Positions 18,048 to 26,610 of a DNA stretch of 64,000 bases are shown piece by piece. Where the stretch lies: positions 14,985 to 78,984 of the forward strand of contig PLTN01000165.1 of assembly GCA_003164495.1 (NCBI GenBank). Reading direction: 5' to 3'. The position numbers and the translations under genes were made by a program. The notes below the pieces were generated by a model. It made no database searches, had not been told where the DNA came from, and worked only from the letters and a program-made list of their open reading frames with translations. The DNA is from Vulcanimicrobiota bacterium. Its GTDB lineage: Bacteria; Vulcanimicrobiota; Vulcanimicrobiia; Vulcanimicrobiales; Vulcanimicrobiaceae. Position 1 is the stretch's first letter. Each line of letters begins with the position of its first letter.

Positions 18048-18549
18048 CCCGCTCTGCCGCCGCCAGCACCGCCTCGATGATCATCGCGTAGCCAGTGCAG
18101 CGGCAAACGTTCGAACTCAGCCATTCGATGACCGTCTGTCTCGTCGGATGGGGCTCACGGTCGAGCAATGCTTTCGCGATAACGATCATGCCCGAGGTGC
18201 AATAACCGCACTGGAACGCGCTGCGCGCAGCAAACGCTTCGCACAGCGGATGCGCGGCCGCGGCAATCCCCTCGATCGTGTCGACGTGGCGCCCATCGAT
18301 ACTGAACGCGAACGTCGAGCAACTTGCCTGCGGCACGCCGTCGATCAGCACCGAACAGCTACCGCATACGCCGCGCGAGCAGGCGAGTTTCGTTCCCTGC
18401 AAAGTGAGACGATCGTGCAGAAGTTCCCAGAGCGACATCCGGGCCGGTACGGTTTCCGTGTGTTCGACGCCGTTGAGAACAAAACGCAGCGCGGGCGTTT
18501 CGTCGCCGTCGAGACGGTCATCGATCAGATCAGAGACCGCCACGTGCAA
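18034..18549 (-). CDS. 2Fe-2S subunit of Mo-hydroxylase
   Basis: 171 residues. A plant-type ferredoxin domain carries CSRGVCGSCSVLIDGVPQASC (first cluster, about residues 57-77) and an all-helical domain carries the second-cluster Cys pairs in QCGYCTSG and NVCRCTGY. This is the usual small subunit passing electrons from the Mo site to FAD. The first ~20 residues (MHVAVSDLIDD...) precede the usual start of the domain and overlap the FAD-subunit gene by 20 bp. Confidence 0.95.
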   Translation of the reverse strand: MHVAVSDLIDDRLDGDETPALRFVLNGVEHTETVPARMSLWELLHDRLTLQGTKLACSRGVCGSCSVLIDGVPQASCSTFAFSIDGRHVDTIEGIAAAAHPLCEAFAARSAFQCGYCTSGMIVIAKALLDREPHPTRQTVIEWLSSNVCRCTGYAMIIEAVLAAAERGADG

Positions 18550-19381
18550 GCCTCGTCAATTGCCGGCCGAGCAACGTTCGCCCGACGTCACGGAGATAGG
18601 CGTTGGACGTAAGGTGATCGCACACGCCGGACGGCAATCCTTCGAACAACCGCGCCGCCAGCGCCTCGATGTCACCCGTGAGGTCGTCGCAGGTTCCCTC
18701 GAGCACGTAGGGTGCCATCGCCTCGGTGCCCAGGGCGACCCGCAACTGCAACCCTTTACCGCTGCGCCTCACCGCGAGTGCCTGCGTTATGATCGGCCGC
18801 ATGCCGCGCTCGTAATCGAATGCGCAAAGGTCGGCGAGCGGAATCTCCACGTGCGTCAATAGTTCGCGCGGCGCACCCTCTCGTTGGAGGTAAGACTGTA
18901 CGTTCCACAACCGTGACGCGTTGCCGTCGCGAACGCGAATCTGCGCGCCGAGTGCGGCTAGCAGCACCGGCATCTCGTAGCGCGTCCGGCGCGCCATCAC
19001 GTTGCCCCCGATCGTTGCCGTGAAGCGCACGCGGACGTTCGCGATGCGCGCCCACGCCGAAGCGAAGCTCGGCACGGCACGGCGAACCGTGTCGCTTTGC
19101 GACCCTCGCGCATGTGTAACGAGTGCGCCGATGCGCAGTACCTCGCCGTCGTCCTCGATAGCACTCAGTTCGCCGACGTCCGCGAGCGCCAGCACACGGC
19201 GCGGATTGAAGCCTTCATTGAAGCGCGCAACCATGTCGGTCCCGCCCGCCAGGATTGCCGGTGGGACCTGGTGCTGCATCAACGCCGCGACCGCGTCGTC
19301 AAGCGAGCGTGGCCGGATGACGGCGACGTCGCCGATGGTACGAAACGATGTAGAGATCAGACCGCCGTCGGTGCGTTTCAT
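18530..19381 (-). CDS. FAD-binding subunit of Mo-hydroxylase
   Basis: 283 residues of the CoxM/XdhB family. AILAGGTDMVARFNEG (FAD pyrophosphate loop, about 42-57), ATIGGNVMARRTRYEMPVLL (second FAD loop, about 120) and a C-terminal CoxM helical domain. It accepts electrons from the 2Fe-2S subunit. Its ATG is 12 nt after the UbiD stop. It completes the three-subunit enzyme encoded in the order FAD, FeS, Mo. Confidence 0.92.
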   Translation of the reverse strand: MKRTDGGLISTSFRTIGDVAVIRPRSLDDAVAALMQHQVPPAILAGGTDMVARFNEGFNPRRVLALADVGELSAIEDDGEVLRIGALVTHARGSQSDTVRRAVPSFASAWARIANVRVRFTATIGGNVMARRTRYEMPVLLAALGAQIRVRDGNASRLWNVQSYLQREGAPRELLTHVEIPLADLCAFDYERGMRPIITQALAVRRSGKGLQLRVALGTEAMAPYVLEGTCDDLTGDIEALAARLFEGLPSGVCDHLTSNAYLRDVGRTLLGRQLTRLARGGL

Positions 19382-19393
19382 CGGCGATCGGTA

Positions 19394-20890
19394 CTACATT
19401 TTCGGGAACGGCAGGCGATCGCGATACTTCGCTACCATGTCGTCGCGCGTCGAACGGGCGATGCGGTTGACCGGCGGGAACTTGTCGCGCCACTGCCATG
19501 GACGCACCGCGTAGAAGATCGCGCGCGAGTTCGTGTGCGGACCATTCGCTTGCATGTCCGGCGGCATGCGCGGATCGAGCGGCGTCGCCCAGGCATTCGG
19601 CACGAGATGGATGTCACCGACCGGATCGACACGCGTCGTCATCGCCCATATGACCTCGGACATGTTCGACGGATCGATGTCGTCGTCGACGATAACGACG
19701 AACCGGCCGTTGCGCGCAACAGCGTTGCAGCCGAGCGTGGCCATGCCTACTTGCTGGGCGTGACCGGCGTAGCGCTGTTCGATAGCGACGACCACGAAGA
19801 ATGAGTTGTGCACGAACACGCCCTTGATGCCCGGAACGCCCGCACCTTCGAGCTGCTCCCAAAGCACCCCGCCGTCGAAACGCACGGAATGATGCGGCGC
19901 GCCGGGCCATTGCGGCGCCATGTTGAGCAGAATCGGATCGTTGCGATGGTAGAGCGCTTTGACGCGAATCACCGGCTGTTCGTTACCGGTGCTGTCTTCG
20001 TCGACCGCGTAGTAGCCCGGCCACTCGCCGAACGGTCCCTCGGTGTGCGTTTGCTCGCTCGGCGGCGGGATCTCTCCCTCGATCGCGACTTCGGCGTGCG
20101 CCGCAATGGGCAGTCCGGTCACCGGACCGGTGATGACGTCGAGCGGATGGCCAAGCATGCCGCCGACGCGATCGAGCTCCGACACGCCGAATGCGAATTT
20201 CGTGTAAGCGAACGTGAAGACGAGCGGATCTCCACCGAAGGTCGCGACGACCGGGCAGGCTTTGCCGGCTTTCCAATACCGTTCAGCGATCAAGCGGCCT
20301 TGTTGGCCCGGGCTCATCCAAAGACCGAGCAGATCGGGCCCGTGCACTTGGATGCGATACGTGCCCATGTTGATAAAACCGCTTTCCGGATCGCGATTGA
20401 TCACGGTGTCGCCGGTTCCGATATAACGGCCGCCGTCGAGCGCATGCGCGCGCAACACCGGAAGTTTTAGTACGTCGATTTGCGAGCCGGTGAAAACGTT
20501 TTCCATCACCGGACCGCTCTCGACGACGCGCGGCGGAATCGGCGGGCTCGTCTTCATGCGGTTGGCGGCGATACGGACCATGTCCATCTTAGGAGTGTCG
20601 GGCGGAAAGCCCAGCGAAAGCGCCATACGGACACGCGAACCGGTTGGCAAACTGAGAACGCGATAGCCGCTCGGGTATCCGGGAATGTCATCGAACAAGA
20701 GCCCCGGCGGCTCCGGAATCAGCTCCGAAACGCTCTCCGTGAGCGCGCCGATCTCGAGATCCCAGTGCGCGTTCCGGATCGTTGTGATCTCGCCCGCGGC
20801 TTCACACTTCCGGAGAAACGAACGTAGTCCGTCGTAGGCAATTCCGTCCTGGCCGGACGCGGACGCCGTTTCATGCAGTACGTTCGTCAA
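19394..20890 (-). CDS. UbiD-family prenyl-FMN-dependent (de)carboxylase
   Basis: 498 residues, usual length for UbiD. Motifs: INRDPESGFINMGTYRIQVH (prFMN/Mn site region, about 180-200), EGEIPPPSEQTHTEGPFGEW (catalytic Glu region, about 270-290) and VVIVDDDIDPSNMSEVIWAM (about 400). UbiD enzymes decarboxylate or carboxylate aromatic, heteroaromatic or unsaturated acids and need UbiX-made prenyl-FMN; no ubiX is in the window. First gene of the six-gene minus operon, downstream of the operator at 20.92 kb. With a Mo-hydroxylase and a cupin dioxygenase behind it, degradation of an aromatic or heteroaromatic acid is the likely role. Confidence 0.92.
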   Translation of the reverse strand: MTNVLHETASASGQDGIAYDGLRSFLRKCEAAGEITTIRNAHWDLEIGALTESVSELIPEPPGLLFDDIPGYPSGYRVLSLPTGSRVRMALSLGFPPDTPKMDMVRIAANRMKTSPPIPPRVVESGPVMENVFTGSQIDVLKLPVLRAHALDGGRYIGTGDTVINRDPESGFINMGTYRIQVHGPDLLGLWMSPGQQGRLIAERYWKAGKACPVVATFGGDPLVFTFAYTKFAFGVSELDRVGGMLGHPLDVITGPVTGLPIAAHAEVAIEGEIPPPSEQTHTEGPFGEWPGYYAVDEDSTGNEQPVIRVKALYHRNDPILLNMAPQWPGAPHHSVRFDGGVLWEQLEGAGVPGIKGVFVHNSFFVVVAIEQRYAGHAQQVGMATLGCNAVARNGRFVVIVDDDIDPSNMSEVIWAMTTRVDPVGDIHLVPNAWATPLDPRMPPDMQANGPHTNSRAIFYAVRPWQWRDKFPPVNRIARSTRDDMVAKYRDRLPFPKM

Positions 20891-20920
20891 CGGAAACCCT
20901 CACGGTGGCGTATTCTGTGG

Positions 20921-20939
20921 TAGTTGCGTTTGACAACTA
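20921..20939. promoter_or_regulatory. MarR-type operator in divergent ubiD / SBP3 promoter
   Basis: TAGTTG-CGTTTGA-CAACTA is a perfect 6-bp inverted repeat with a 7-nt spacer. It overlaps a consensus-like -35 (TTGACA, 20930-20935) for the plus-strand gene and a TTGTCA -35-like element for ubiD. A near-identical site lies beside marR at 24458. Binding by that MarR is inference. Confidence 0.65.
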
Positions 20940-20959
20940 ATCAGCTTATCCTATGTAGC

Positions 20960-21928
20960 ATGGCTATCACGATCGGTAAGGCTCTCCGGCGTATGTTCGC
21001 CGCACTCGTCCTCTTGGCACCTCTGACATCGGGCGGTGCCGCGTACGCGCAATCATCACCGAGCCCGATTCACATCGGTACGGCTGCCAGCGATCTGGGG
21101 GCGCAAGTCTTCTACGCCGCCGACTTGGGCTACTTTCGCAATGCCGGCTTGCAACCGACGATTTCGCCGATATCGGGTGGACCGACGATCATGGCGGCGG
21201 TTGCTTCCGGCGATCTCGACGTCGGCTGGGGCAACGCGATCGATGTAACGGTGGCGCACCAGCGCGGCATTCCCATCACGATCATCGCAACGGCCACAGT
21301 TGAAGATCAAAGCGATCCGGGCACGGGTATCTTAGCGGTGACCAATGCGTCGGGCCTCAAGACCGCGAAGGACCTCACCGGAAAGACCATTGCACTCCTA
21401 TCGCTGCGCAATTTCACCGAACTTGCGACCCGGAACTGGATAGACAAGAACGGCGGAGACGCGAAGACCGTGCACTTCGTCGAATTGCCGTATAGTGAAA
21501 TGCCGGCGGCGCTGCAGGCCGGTCGCATCGACGCCGCAGTGCTCGACAACACCGCCGATCCGACGCTCGGAAAGCCGGGCGATCCGCTGCACGTGCTTTC
21601 AGCAGTGTTCTTCACCGTAGCGCCGCGTTTGGAAGGCGCAGTCTGGTACTCGACAACGACCTGGGTCGCGTCGCACCGGCAAGAAGCCAAGGCATTCGTG
21701 GCGGTTATGAAACAGACCGCGCTTTGGGCCAACGGCCATCATGACGACTCGGCGACGATTCTGGCGTCGCACATCTCGCGTACGGTCGATCAGATCAAGG
21801 GGTCGAAGCGTGTTATCTACGGCACCGATATTTCGCCGGCACTGGTTCAGCCTGAGCTCGATCTCGCATTCAAGTACGGCCTGCTGGCGCAACCGGTACA
21901 GGCACGCGACGTGATCACCAACCCATAG
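20960..21928 (+). CDS. NMT1/THI5-like periplasmic substrate-binding protein (SBP3)
   Basis: 322 residues from ATG 20960; a second ATG at 20993 is possible given the promoter position. Signal peptide KALRRMFAALVLLAPLTSGG; core IHIGTAASDLGAQVFYAADL, LQPTISPISGGPTIMAAVAS, DLDVGWGNAIDVTVAHQRG and end helix VQPELDLAFKYGLLAQPV. It is divergent from ubiD across the operator, so probably co-regulated with that pathway. The 3' end overlaps the convergent M24 gene by 14 bp. Confidence 0.87.
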   Translation: MAITIGKALRRMFAALVLLAPLTSGGAAYAQSSPSPIHIGTAASDLGAQVFYAADLGYFRNAGLQPTISPISGGPTIMAAVASGDLDVGWGNAIDVTVAHQRGIPITIIATATVEDQSDPGTGILAVTNASGLKTAKDLTGKTIALLSLRNFTELATRNWIDKNGGDAKTVHFVELPYSEMPAALQAGRIDAAVLDNTADPTLGKPGDPLHVLSAVFFTVAPRLEGAVWYSTTTWVASHRQEAKAFVAVMKQTALWANGHHDDSATILASHISRTVDQIKGSKRVIYGTDISPALVQPELDLAFKYGLLAQPVQARDVITNP

Positions 21929-23174
21929 CATGGCGCATGCGCGTCGGCACGTCGTTGAGCTCCTCGGCGCCGTCCGCGGTGACGAGCACGACGCCGCCGA
22001 TGTTCACGCGCTGCATGCCGATGCATGCGTTCGGTTCAAGCTCGAGCGTCATCCCGGGCAAAAGGACGAGGTCGCCGCGGCGGATACCCGCGGTGATCTT
22101 CCCTTCCGTGCGTTCTTCACGCGTGCCCGCGAGTTGCTCGCGGTTGACCGGCGTGAAGCCCGTCGCTCCGAACGTCAACGTGTGCAGGAGCGGTGTCTTG
22201 CTCCAAGCCCCGGCGCCGCGTAACGGCTCCTCCATCGCGTGCACGACCGACGCGAAGGTCACCCCCGGGCGCACCGCAGCAACGCCGGCTTCGTAGGCGC
22301 GGCGCGCGACTTCCGCGCATGTCGAGAGCACGTGGTCAATCGGATCGAGCGCGACCGACATCTGCACCTGAGATTCCTGACCGCCGTACATCGTGTGAAT
22401 TTCGGCTTGTACGACGTCCCCCGTCTGCAGTGTTCGCGGCGGCTCCGCGCGCAGTGCCCAGCGGGGCGCACCCCAGCCAATGTTGTCGGGACCTGATTGC
22501 AAGCTCATGTTGGGATACCGGGTCTCGCAACCCCAGCGATAGATTTCGCTCATGATCGCAGCGTACACTGTCGCCTCGTTTGCGCCGGGAACGCAGGCTT
22601 CGAGCATCGCCAGCGATGCCTGCTCGCTCACGCGCGCGGAAAATTTCAGCAACGCCAGCTCTTCGTCGCTCTTGACGAGCATGAAATCGGTGAAGGCTTG
22701 GGTGAAGTCGACCAGCTCGACGTTGCCGAGCGCTTCGGTGAGATGCCGGTGAAAGCCGTACGGGAGAAGACCCTCCATCTCGCCCGGTGCGGTCGGACCG
22801 AGGCCGACGATGCCGACGCGTCCGCCCGTCGGGGTGACTTCGGCGATTGCCGCCGCCGTCGCCGCGCCGCCGGCGACGAGGCGGTAGTCGTGAGCCCAGA
22901 GGGGTATGCCGCGCCGCTCGCTTTCGAATGCACGCGATAGTCGCGACGCCGAAAACGTCAGCACGATCGCGTCGCGCTCGAGCGGCAGCAACACTACCGA
23001 GTCGAGAAAGTCGTCGATCAGGTACGATTCCAGACGCTCGCGTCCGTTGAAGCTGCCGGCGACGATCGTATCGATCGCGCGGTCGCGCATGAGCGCACGC
23101 AAGCCGTTCCAGCGCCGGTCACGCTCCGCCAGCGTGAGGACGGGACCCGGCTCGGGCAGCGTTCGCGTCGTCAT
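21915..23174 (-). CDS. M24-fold (Xaa-Pro peptidase/creatinase-like) protein with altered metal ligands
   Basis: 419 residues from ATG 23174, which overlaps the Rieske stop (ATGA); the track start is 68 codons too early. N-terminal creatinase/prolidase domain (residues 1-150), then the pita-bread domain. The usual metal Asp positions read as GDVVQAEIHTMYGGQESQVQ, with Glu/Gln where metallopeptidases have Asp; the His segment is LLHTLTFGATGF and the last Glu sits in LELEPNACIG. This resembles non-peptidase creatinase-like hydrolases. Co-transcription with an aromatic oxygenase argues for a small-molecule amide or C-N substrate rather than a peptide. Confidence 0.8.
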   Translation of the reverse strand: MTTRTLPEPGPVLTLAERDRRWNGLRALMRDRAIDTIVAGSFNGRERLESYLIDDFLDSVVLLPLERDAIVLTFSASRLSRAFESERRGIPLWAHDYRLVAGGAATAAAIAEVTPTGGRVGIVGLGPTAPGEMEGLLPYGFHRHLTEALGNVELVDFTQAFTDFMLVKSDEELALLKFSARVSEQASLAMLEACVPGANEATVYAAIMSEIYRWGCETRYPNMSLQSGPDNIGWGAPRWALRAEPPRTLQTGDVVQAEIHTMYGGQESQVQMSVALDPIDHVLSTCAEVARRAYEAGVAAVRPGVTFASVVHAMEEPLRGAGAWSKTPLLHTLTFGATGFTPVNREQLAGTREERTEGKITAGIRRGDLVLLPGMTLELEPNACIGMQRVNIGGVVLVTADGAEELNDVPTRMRHAMGW

Positions 23175-24439
23175 TGCCGCCGATGCAGGGCGTTGAGTTG
23201 CTCTTCGATCTCGACAAAGGGGCGCACGTCGACGACCGGCGCGGGGGTCGCGTTCGGAATGTCCGATCGCTCGAGTCCGCCGTCGCTCAAGGTCCACGCC
23301 CGCGGAATCAGGTCGGCGCTGCGCGTCCAGTGCGTCAGCGGTTCGTTCCGTTGGAGAGCGATCAGTTCGCGATGCCACGCCTTGCGAATGGCGACCACAC
23401 CGGCGTCACCGCGACCGAGGCGCTCGTCGCGACGATCGACGACCTCCCCTTGACCGACTTGCGCGAGATCGTCCTGCAAGCGAACCAGGTCGACCCGATC
23501 GCGATCGACTTCCGCCAGGGTCGTCCGTCCGTCGAGAATCGCATCACAGACGTCCTGATGACGTTGATCGACGGTCTTGCGCCGCGCTTGGCGGCGCGCG
23601 TGAATGCGCTCGGCGGCTTCACCGACGGCGGGAACGCGATGAATGCTGAATTGCATGTGCCGCCGGTCGTCGATCGGCGTCCACCAGAACACCGACTCCT
23701 GCCATCCGATCTCCGGATCGGTCGGCAGCGCCGTCATGTAAAAGATGTTGGGCATGCCGAATTGCTGCACGCGCTTGGCGCCATCCGAACGCTCGTAGGA
23801 ATACGAAACACCCCAGGTCGACGGGTTTGCCTCGAGCCGTATTCCCTCACCGATGCCGGCGAACGACGCACGGTTGTCGGCGTGCACGAAGGCGACGTGG
23901 CTCATGTCGAGCGCGTTCTCGAGATTCTGAAAGTAGTTGCAATCGCGTGAGTAAGAGTCGACCTCGGTGAAGCCCTCGGACCACTCGAATTCGGGAATCA
24001 GCGGAAAGGCCGGCGGTTCACCCTCGCCGAGGTAGGCGAAGATGAGTCCGAGATACTCGCGAACCGGATACGACCGGACCGCGACCTTGTCGGCGAAAGC
24101 GTTGCTTTCCGCGGGTTGCTCGATACACGCGCCGTCTCCACCGAACTTCCAGCCGTGGTAGAAGCAGCGGATGGCATCGCCTTCGACGCGACCGATCGAG
24201 AGTTGCGCCATGCGGTGGGGGCAACGCGGATCGAGCAAGGAAACCGCTCCGCTCGCACCGCGGTAGATCACGAATGACTGCGACATGATCTGCAGCGGGC
24301 GCGGAACGCCCGGAATGAGATCAACGCTATGATAGATCGGTTGCCAGAAGCATCGCAGGTAGCGTCCCGCCAACGTCCCAGGTGCCGTTTGGACGTACAC
24401 CTGGTCTCGCAGCGTGAAGGGCTCGTCGACCGTCAGCAT
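23171..24439 (-). CDS. Rieske non-haem iron aromatic-ring oxygenase, alpha subunit
   Basis: 422 residues from ATG 24439, preceded by a GGTGAG ribosome site; the track starts 5 codons earlier at GTG. The Rieske motif CPHRMAQLSIG...CFYHGWKF lies near residues 75-100 and the mononuclear iron site NALDMSHVAFVH near 185. The length and single-chain layout fit phthalate 4,5-dioxygenase/vanillate demethylase-type oxygenases. No reductase or ferredoxin gene is adjacent. It probably oxygenates or demethylates an aromatic compound; expression is likely controlled by the operator just upstream. Confidence 0.9.
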   Translation of the reverse strand: MLTVDEPFTLRDQVYVQTAPGTLAGRYLRCFWQPIYHSVDLIPGVPRPLQIMSQSFVIYRGASGAVSLLDPRCPHRMAQLSIGRVEGDAIRCFYHGWKFGGDGACIEQPAESNAFADKVAVRSYPVREYLGLIFAYLGEGEPPAFPLIPEFEWSEGFTEVDSYSRDCNYFQNLENALDMSHVAFVHADNRASFAGIGEGIRLEANPSTWGVSYSYERSDGAKRVQQFGMPNIFYMTALPTDPEIGWQESVFWWTPIDDRRHMQFSIHRVPAVGEAAERIHARRQARRKTVDQRHQDVCDAILDGRTTLAEVDRDRVDLVRLQDDLAQVGQGEVVDRRDERLGRGDAGVVAIRKAWHRELIALQRNEPLTHWTRSADLIPRAWTLSDGGLERSDIPNATPAPVVDVRPFVEIEEQLNALHRRQ

Positions 24440-24457
24440 GAGTTTCTCACCCACAGG

Positions 24458-24476
24458 TAGTTGTTTTTGACAACAA
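24458..24476. promoter_or_regulatory. MarR-type operator in divergent Rieske / marR promoter
   Basis: TAGTTG-TTTTTGA-CAACAA matches the site at 20921 at 15 of the first 17 positions (TAGTTGnnTTTGACAAC). It covers a TTGACA -35-like hexamer (24467-24472) for marR. The location between marR and the Rieske gene is the classic place for an autoregulated MarR operator. Confidence 0.65.
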
Positions 24477-24525
24477 CTCTGTTTGGCGGTAGGACGCGGC
24501 CAATCCTTGCCCCAAGTTTACGCGG

Positions 24526-24978
24526 ATGGCCGTCCAAGCGTCGGAGATTTCCCTCGAGCGCAATCTCTCGTACAAACTTTCCCTTCTCACGTTCTTCATG
24601 GGCAGGGCATCGTACGACATCTACACGTCGCGTGGCTTAACGAACGGTCAGTGGAAGGTGCTGAGCGTGCTGGCTGCTTTCGGTCCGATGGCGGCAGTCG
24701 AAATCGGGAAGCACGTCACGCTCGACAAGGCGGCGATTTCACGCGCCGTGCGCCAGCTCCGGGAGCTCGGATTGACCGACAATCGCGATCGGGCGGACGA
24801 CGGCCGTAGCGTTGAAGTGCTCGTGACCGCCAAGGGACGGCGCACGTACGCTGCGATGAACGAAGAGATGGTCGAACTGCAGCGCCGTGTGTTCGCGGGC
24901 GTCAGCCGCGAACACGAGCAGGCGTTCTTTGGCGCTACAGAAACGCTGCTCGCCAATTTGCGTGAACTCACGGGCTGA
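24526..24978 (+). CDS. MarR-family transcriptional regulator
   Basis: 150 residues. The winged-helix region has LTNGQWKVLSVLAAFGPMAA, VEIGKHVTLDKAAISRAVRQ (recognition helix) and the wing NRDRADDGRSVEVLVTAKG, ending with dimerisation helices. MarR proteins are usually dimeric repressors released by aromatic ligands. It is transcribed divergently from the Rieske/M24 operon, with a palindromic site between. The same palindrome sits in front of ubiD and SBP3, so it probably controls both units. Confidence 0.92.
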   Translation: MAVQASEISLERNLSYKLSLLTFFMGRASYDIYTSRGLTNGQWKVLSVLAAFGPMAAVEIGKHVTLDKAAISRAVRQLRELGLTDNRDRADDGRSVEVLVTAKGRRTYAAMNEEMVELQRRVFAGVSREHEQAFFGATETLLANLRELTG

Positions 24979-25075
24979 CTTTCCTAATGAAGCTGATCGC
25001 CTTTGAAAGCGGAAAGAGCGTGCGCAGCCCTAAGAACGGCACGACGTAGAGCGCAGCCGGCTTCGTGAAATGGCC
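24968..25075 (-). pseudogene. C-terminal remnant of an unidentified gene
   Basis: The reverse frame ending at 24968 reads GHFTKPAALYVVPFLGLRTL, then FPLSKAISFIRKVSP. It looks like a genuine protein tail but has no start and is in a different frame from the acyltransferase whose sequence breaks off just upstream. It is consistent with a deletion that removed the acyltransferase C-terminus and most of a neighbouring gene. The family is not identified. It overlaps the marR 3' end by 11 bp. Confidence 0.4.
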
Positions 25076-26610
25076 GACGTCGGCCGCGCGTTGGAGTCGT
25101 TGCAGGTCGGGAATAGCGATCGGCCGAGCAGCGGCACGCCCTGATCGCGCGTCATCTGCCGAACGTTGACTGCCGGCTCGTACGTTGTCGCGAGACCCGT
25201 ATAAAGCCGCGCAGCGAAGGAATCGCCCCACACAAAGATGCTCCGCTCGCCCGAACGGCGCGGACGATAGCATTCCGCCGCGTAGGCGCTCGCGGGGACC
25301 AGTTCCGGCAGTGAACACGTCAGCGCGCGCGTTTCCGCTTTGTAGTCCTCGTTCACGACGACATAGCGGCGCAGCGGTTGCGGGATCCGCGCCGGAAAGC
25401 CGACAGCCCGGTTGTCGATCGACCCGACCGCCGCGACGGCGAGTAGTGCCGCCGCGAGACGGGGTACCCAGCGTTCGGGATGCGCCCCGAAACGAATCGG
25501 CCGTTCCACGAAAACGTACGTGACCTGGGCGAGCGCGAGCGCCGCTGCCACCGCAGCGATCCGTGCCGCAACGGAACTCTCGCCGAACGTCCCGATCGCG
25601 AGAAACGACAGCAACGGCCAGTGCCAAAGGTAGAGTGGGTAGCTGATCTTGCCGAGCCAAACCATCGGCTTCACGCCAAGCAAAGCCCGGGCAGGCCACG
25701 TCCCGGCGGCCGTTGCCATGAGGCCCGCTGTCGCGAGCGTCGGCAGCAGATTCCACCACGGCGGGCTCGAGCCGTCGGGCTGCAAGGCGATGGGGACCGC
25801 GACAGAAGCGACGATGATGACGAGACATCCGGCGGCGAGGGTCGAGGCCGTTCGCCCCGTGCGTCGCGTCGCACGCGTTCCGAGCGCGCACACCGCAGCG
25901 CCGAGCATCAGCTCCCAAAAGCGCGTGAACGGCAGATAGAACGCGGCGTTCGGTGAGTAGAAATCGACGATCACGACGTCGGCGGCAAACGATGCGACGG
26001 CAATGCCCAGGATGATCGGCACCATGCGCGCTCGCACCGCTGCCGCCCACATCATCACGAATGGCCAGACAAGGTAGAACTGTTCCTCGACGCTGAGCGA
26101 CCATAAGTGGAGCAGGGGCTTCGTCTGCGCAAACCGATCGAAGTAGACTGACTGCAGTACGAACTGGACGTTGGCGAAGAATAGCGCGCCGCCGGTTATG
26201 TTGGCACCAAGGAGCCGGTACTCGAGCGGCAACAGCATGAACCAGCCGGCGACGAACGATGCCGTAAGGACCAGCAGCAGCGCGGGTACGATCCGCCGGA
26301 TGCGGCGCGCATAGAACGCCGTAACGCGAAATATCCCCGCAGCAATCGCGTCCTGGATCAAGCCGGTAATCAGGTAGCCGGAGATGACGAAGAATATGTC
26401 GACGCCAAGAAAGCCGCCGGGCAGCAGGTTCGGAAACGCGTGAAACACGACGACCGCCGTAACGGCGATTGCGCGGAGCCCATCGATGTCGGCCCGATAA
26501 GGTCGCGCCGGGGCATCGCTCAGGGTACGATCAGCTATTGTGCTATGACCCGGTAGAAAGCATGTCGCGCGCCGAGAACGTCTTGGGGATGATCTTGTAC
26601 TTCGCGGCAA
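25030..26610 (-). CDS. OafA-type acyltransferase with truncated SGNH domain
   Basis: Membrane acyltransferase-3 domain with about ten transmembrane helices: YRADIDGLRAIAVTAVVVFH, FLGVDIFFVISGYLI, HLWSLSVEEQFYLVWPF, SYPLYLWHWPLLSF. These enzymes O-acetylate cell-surface sugars. An SGNH esterase-like domain begins (IFVWGDSFAARLYTGL) but ends after about 60 residues: beyond CNDSNA the frame becomes unrelated Arg/Ser-rich sequence, whereas intact SGNH domains run over 200 residues. The start is uncertain: ATG 26610 lies inside SBP4, and no ATG/GTG/TTG occurs closer to the domain. Probably damaged at both ends. Confidence 0.7.
   Translation of the reverse strand: MPRSTRSSPRRSRRATCFLPGHSTIADRTLSDAPARPYRADIDGLRAIAVTAVVVFHAFPNLLPGGFLGVDIFFVISGYLITGLIQDAIAAGIFRVTAFYARRIRRIVPALLLVLTASFVAGWFMLLPLEYRLLGANITGGALFFANVQFVLQSVYFDRFAQTKPLLHLWSLSVEEQFYLVWPFVMMWAAAVRARMVPIILGIAVASFAADVVIVDFYSPNAAFYLPFTRFWELMLGAAVCALGTRATRRTGRTASTLAAGCLVIIVASVAVPIALQPDGSSPPWWNLLPTLATAGLMATAAGTWPARALLGVKPMVWLGKISYPLYLWHWPLLSFLAIGTFGESSVAARIAAVAAALALAQVTYVFVERPIRFGAHPERWVPRLAAALLAVAAVGSIDNRAVGFPARIPQPLRRYVVVNEDYKAETRALTCSLPELVPASAYAAECYRPRRSGERSIFVWGDSFAARLYTGLATTYEPAVNVRQMTRDQGVPLLGRSLFPTCNDSNARPTSAISRSRLRSTSCRS

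Noticed and set aside
15795-18080. 761-codon plus-strand ORF
   Set aside because: Antisense shadow of the Mo-hydroxylase subunit gene; composition is Arg/His/Asp-rich with no family motif, while the minus frame has all expected motifs.
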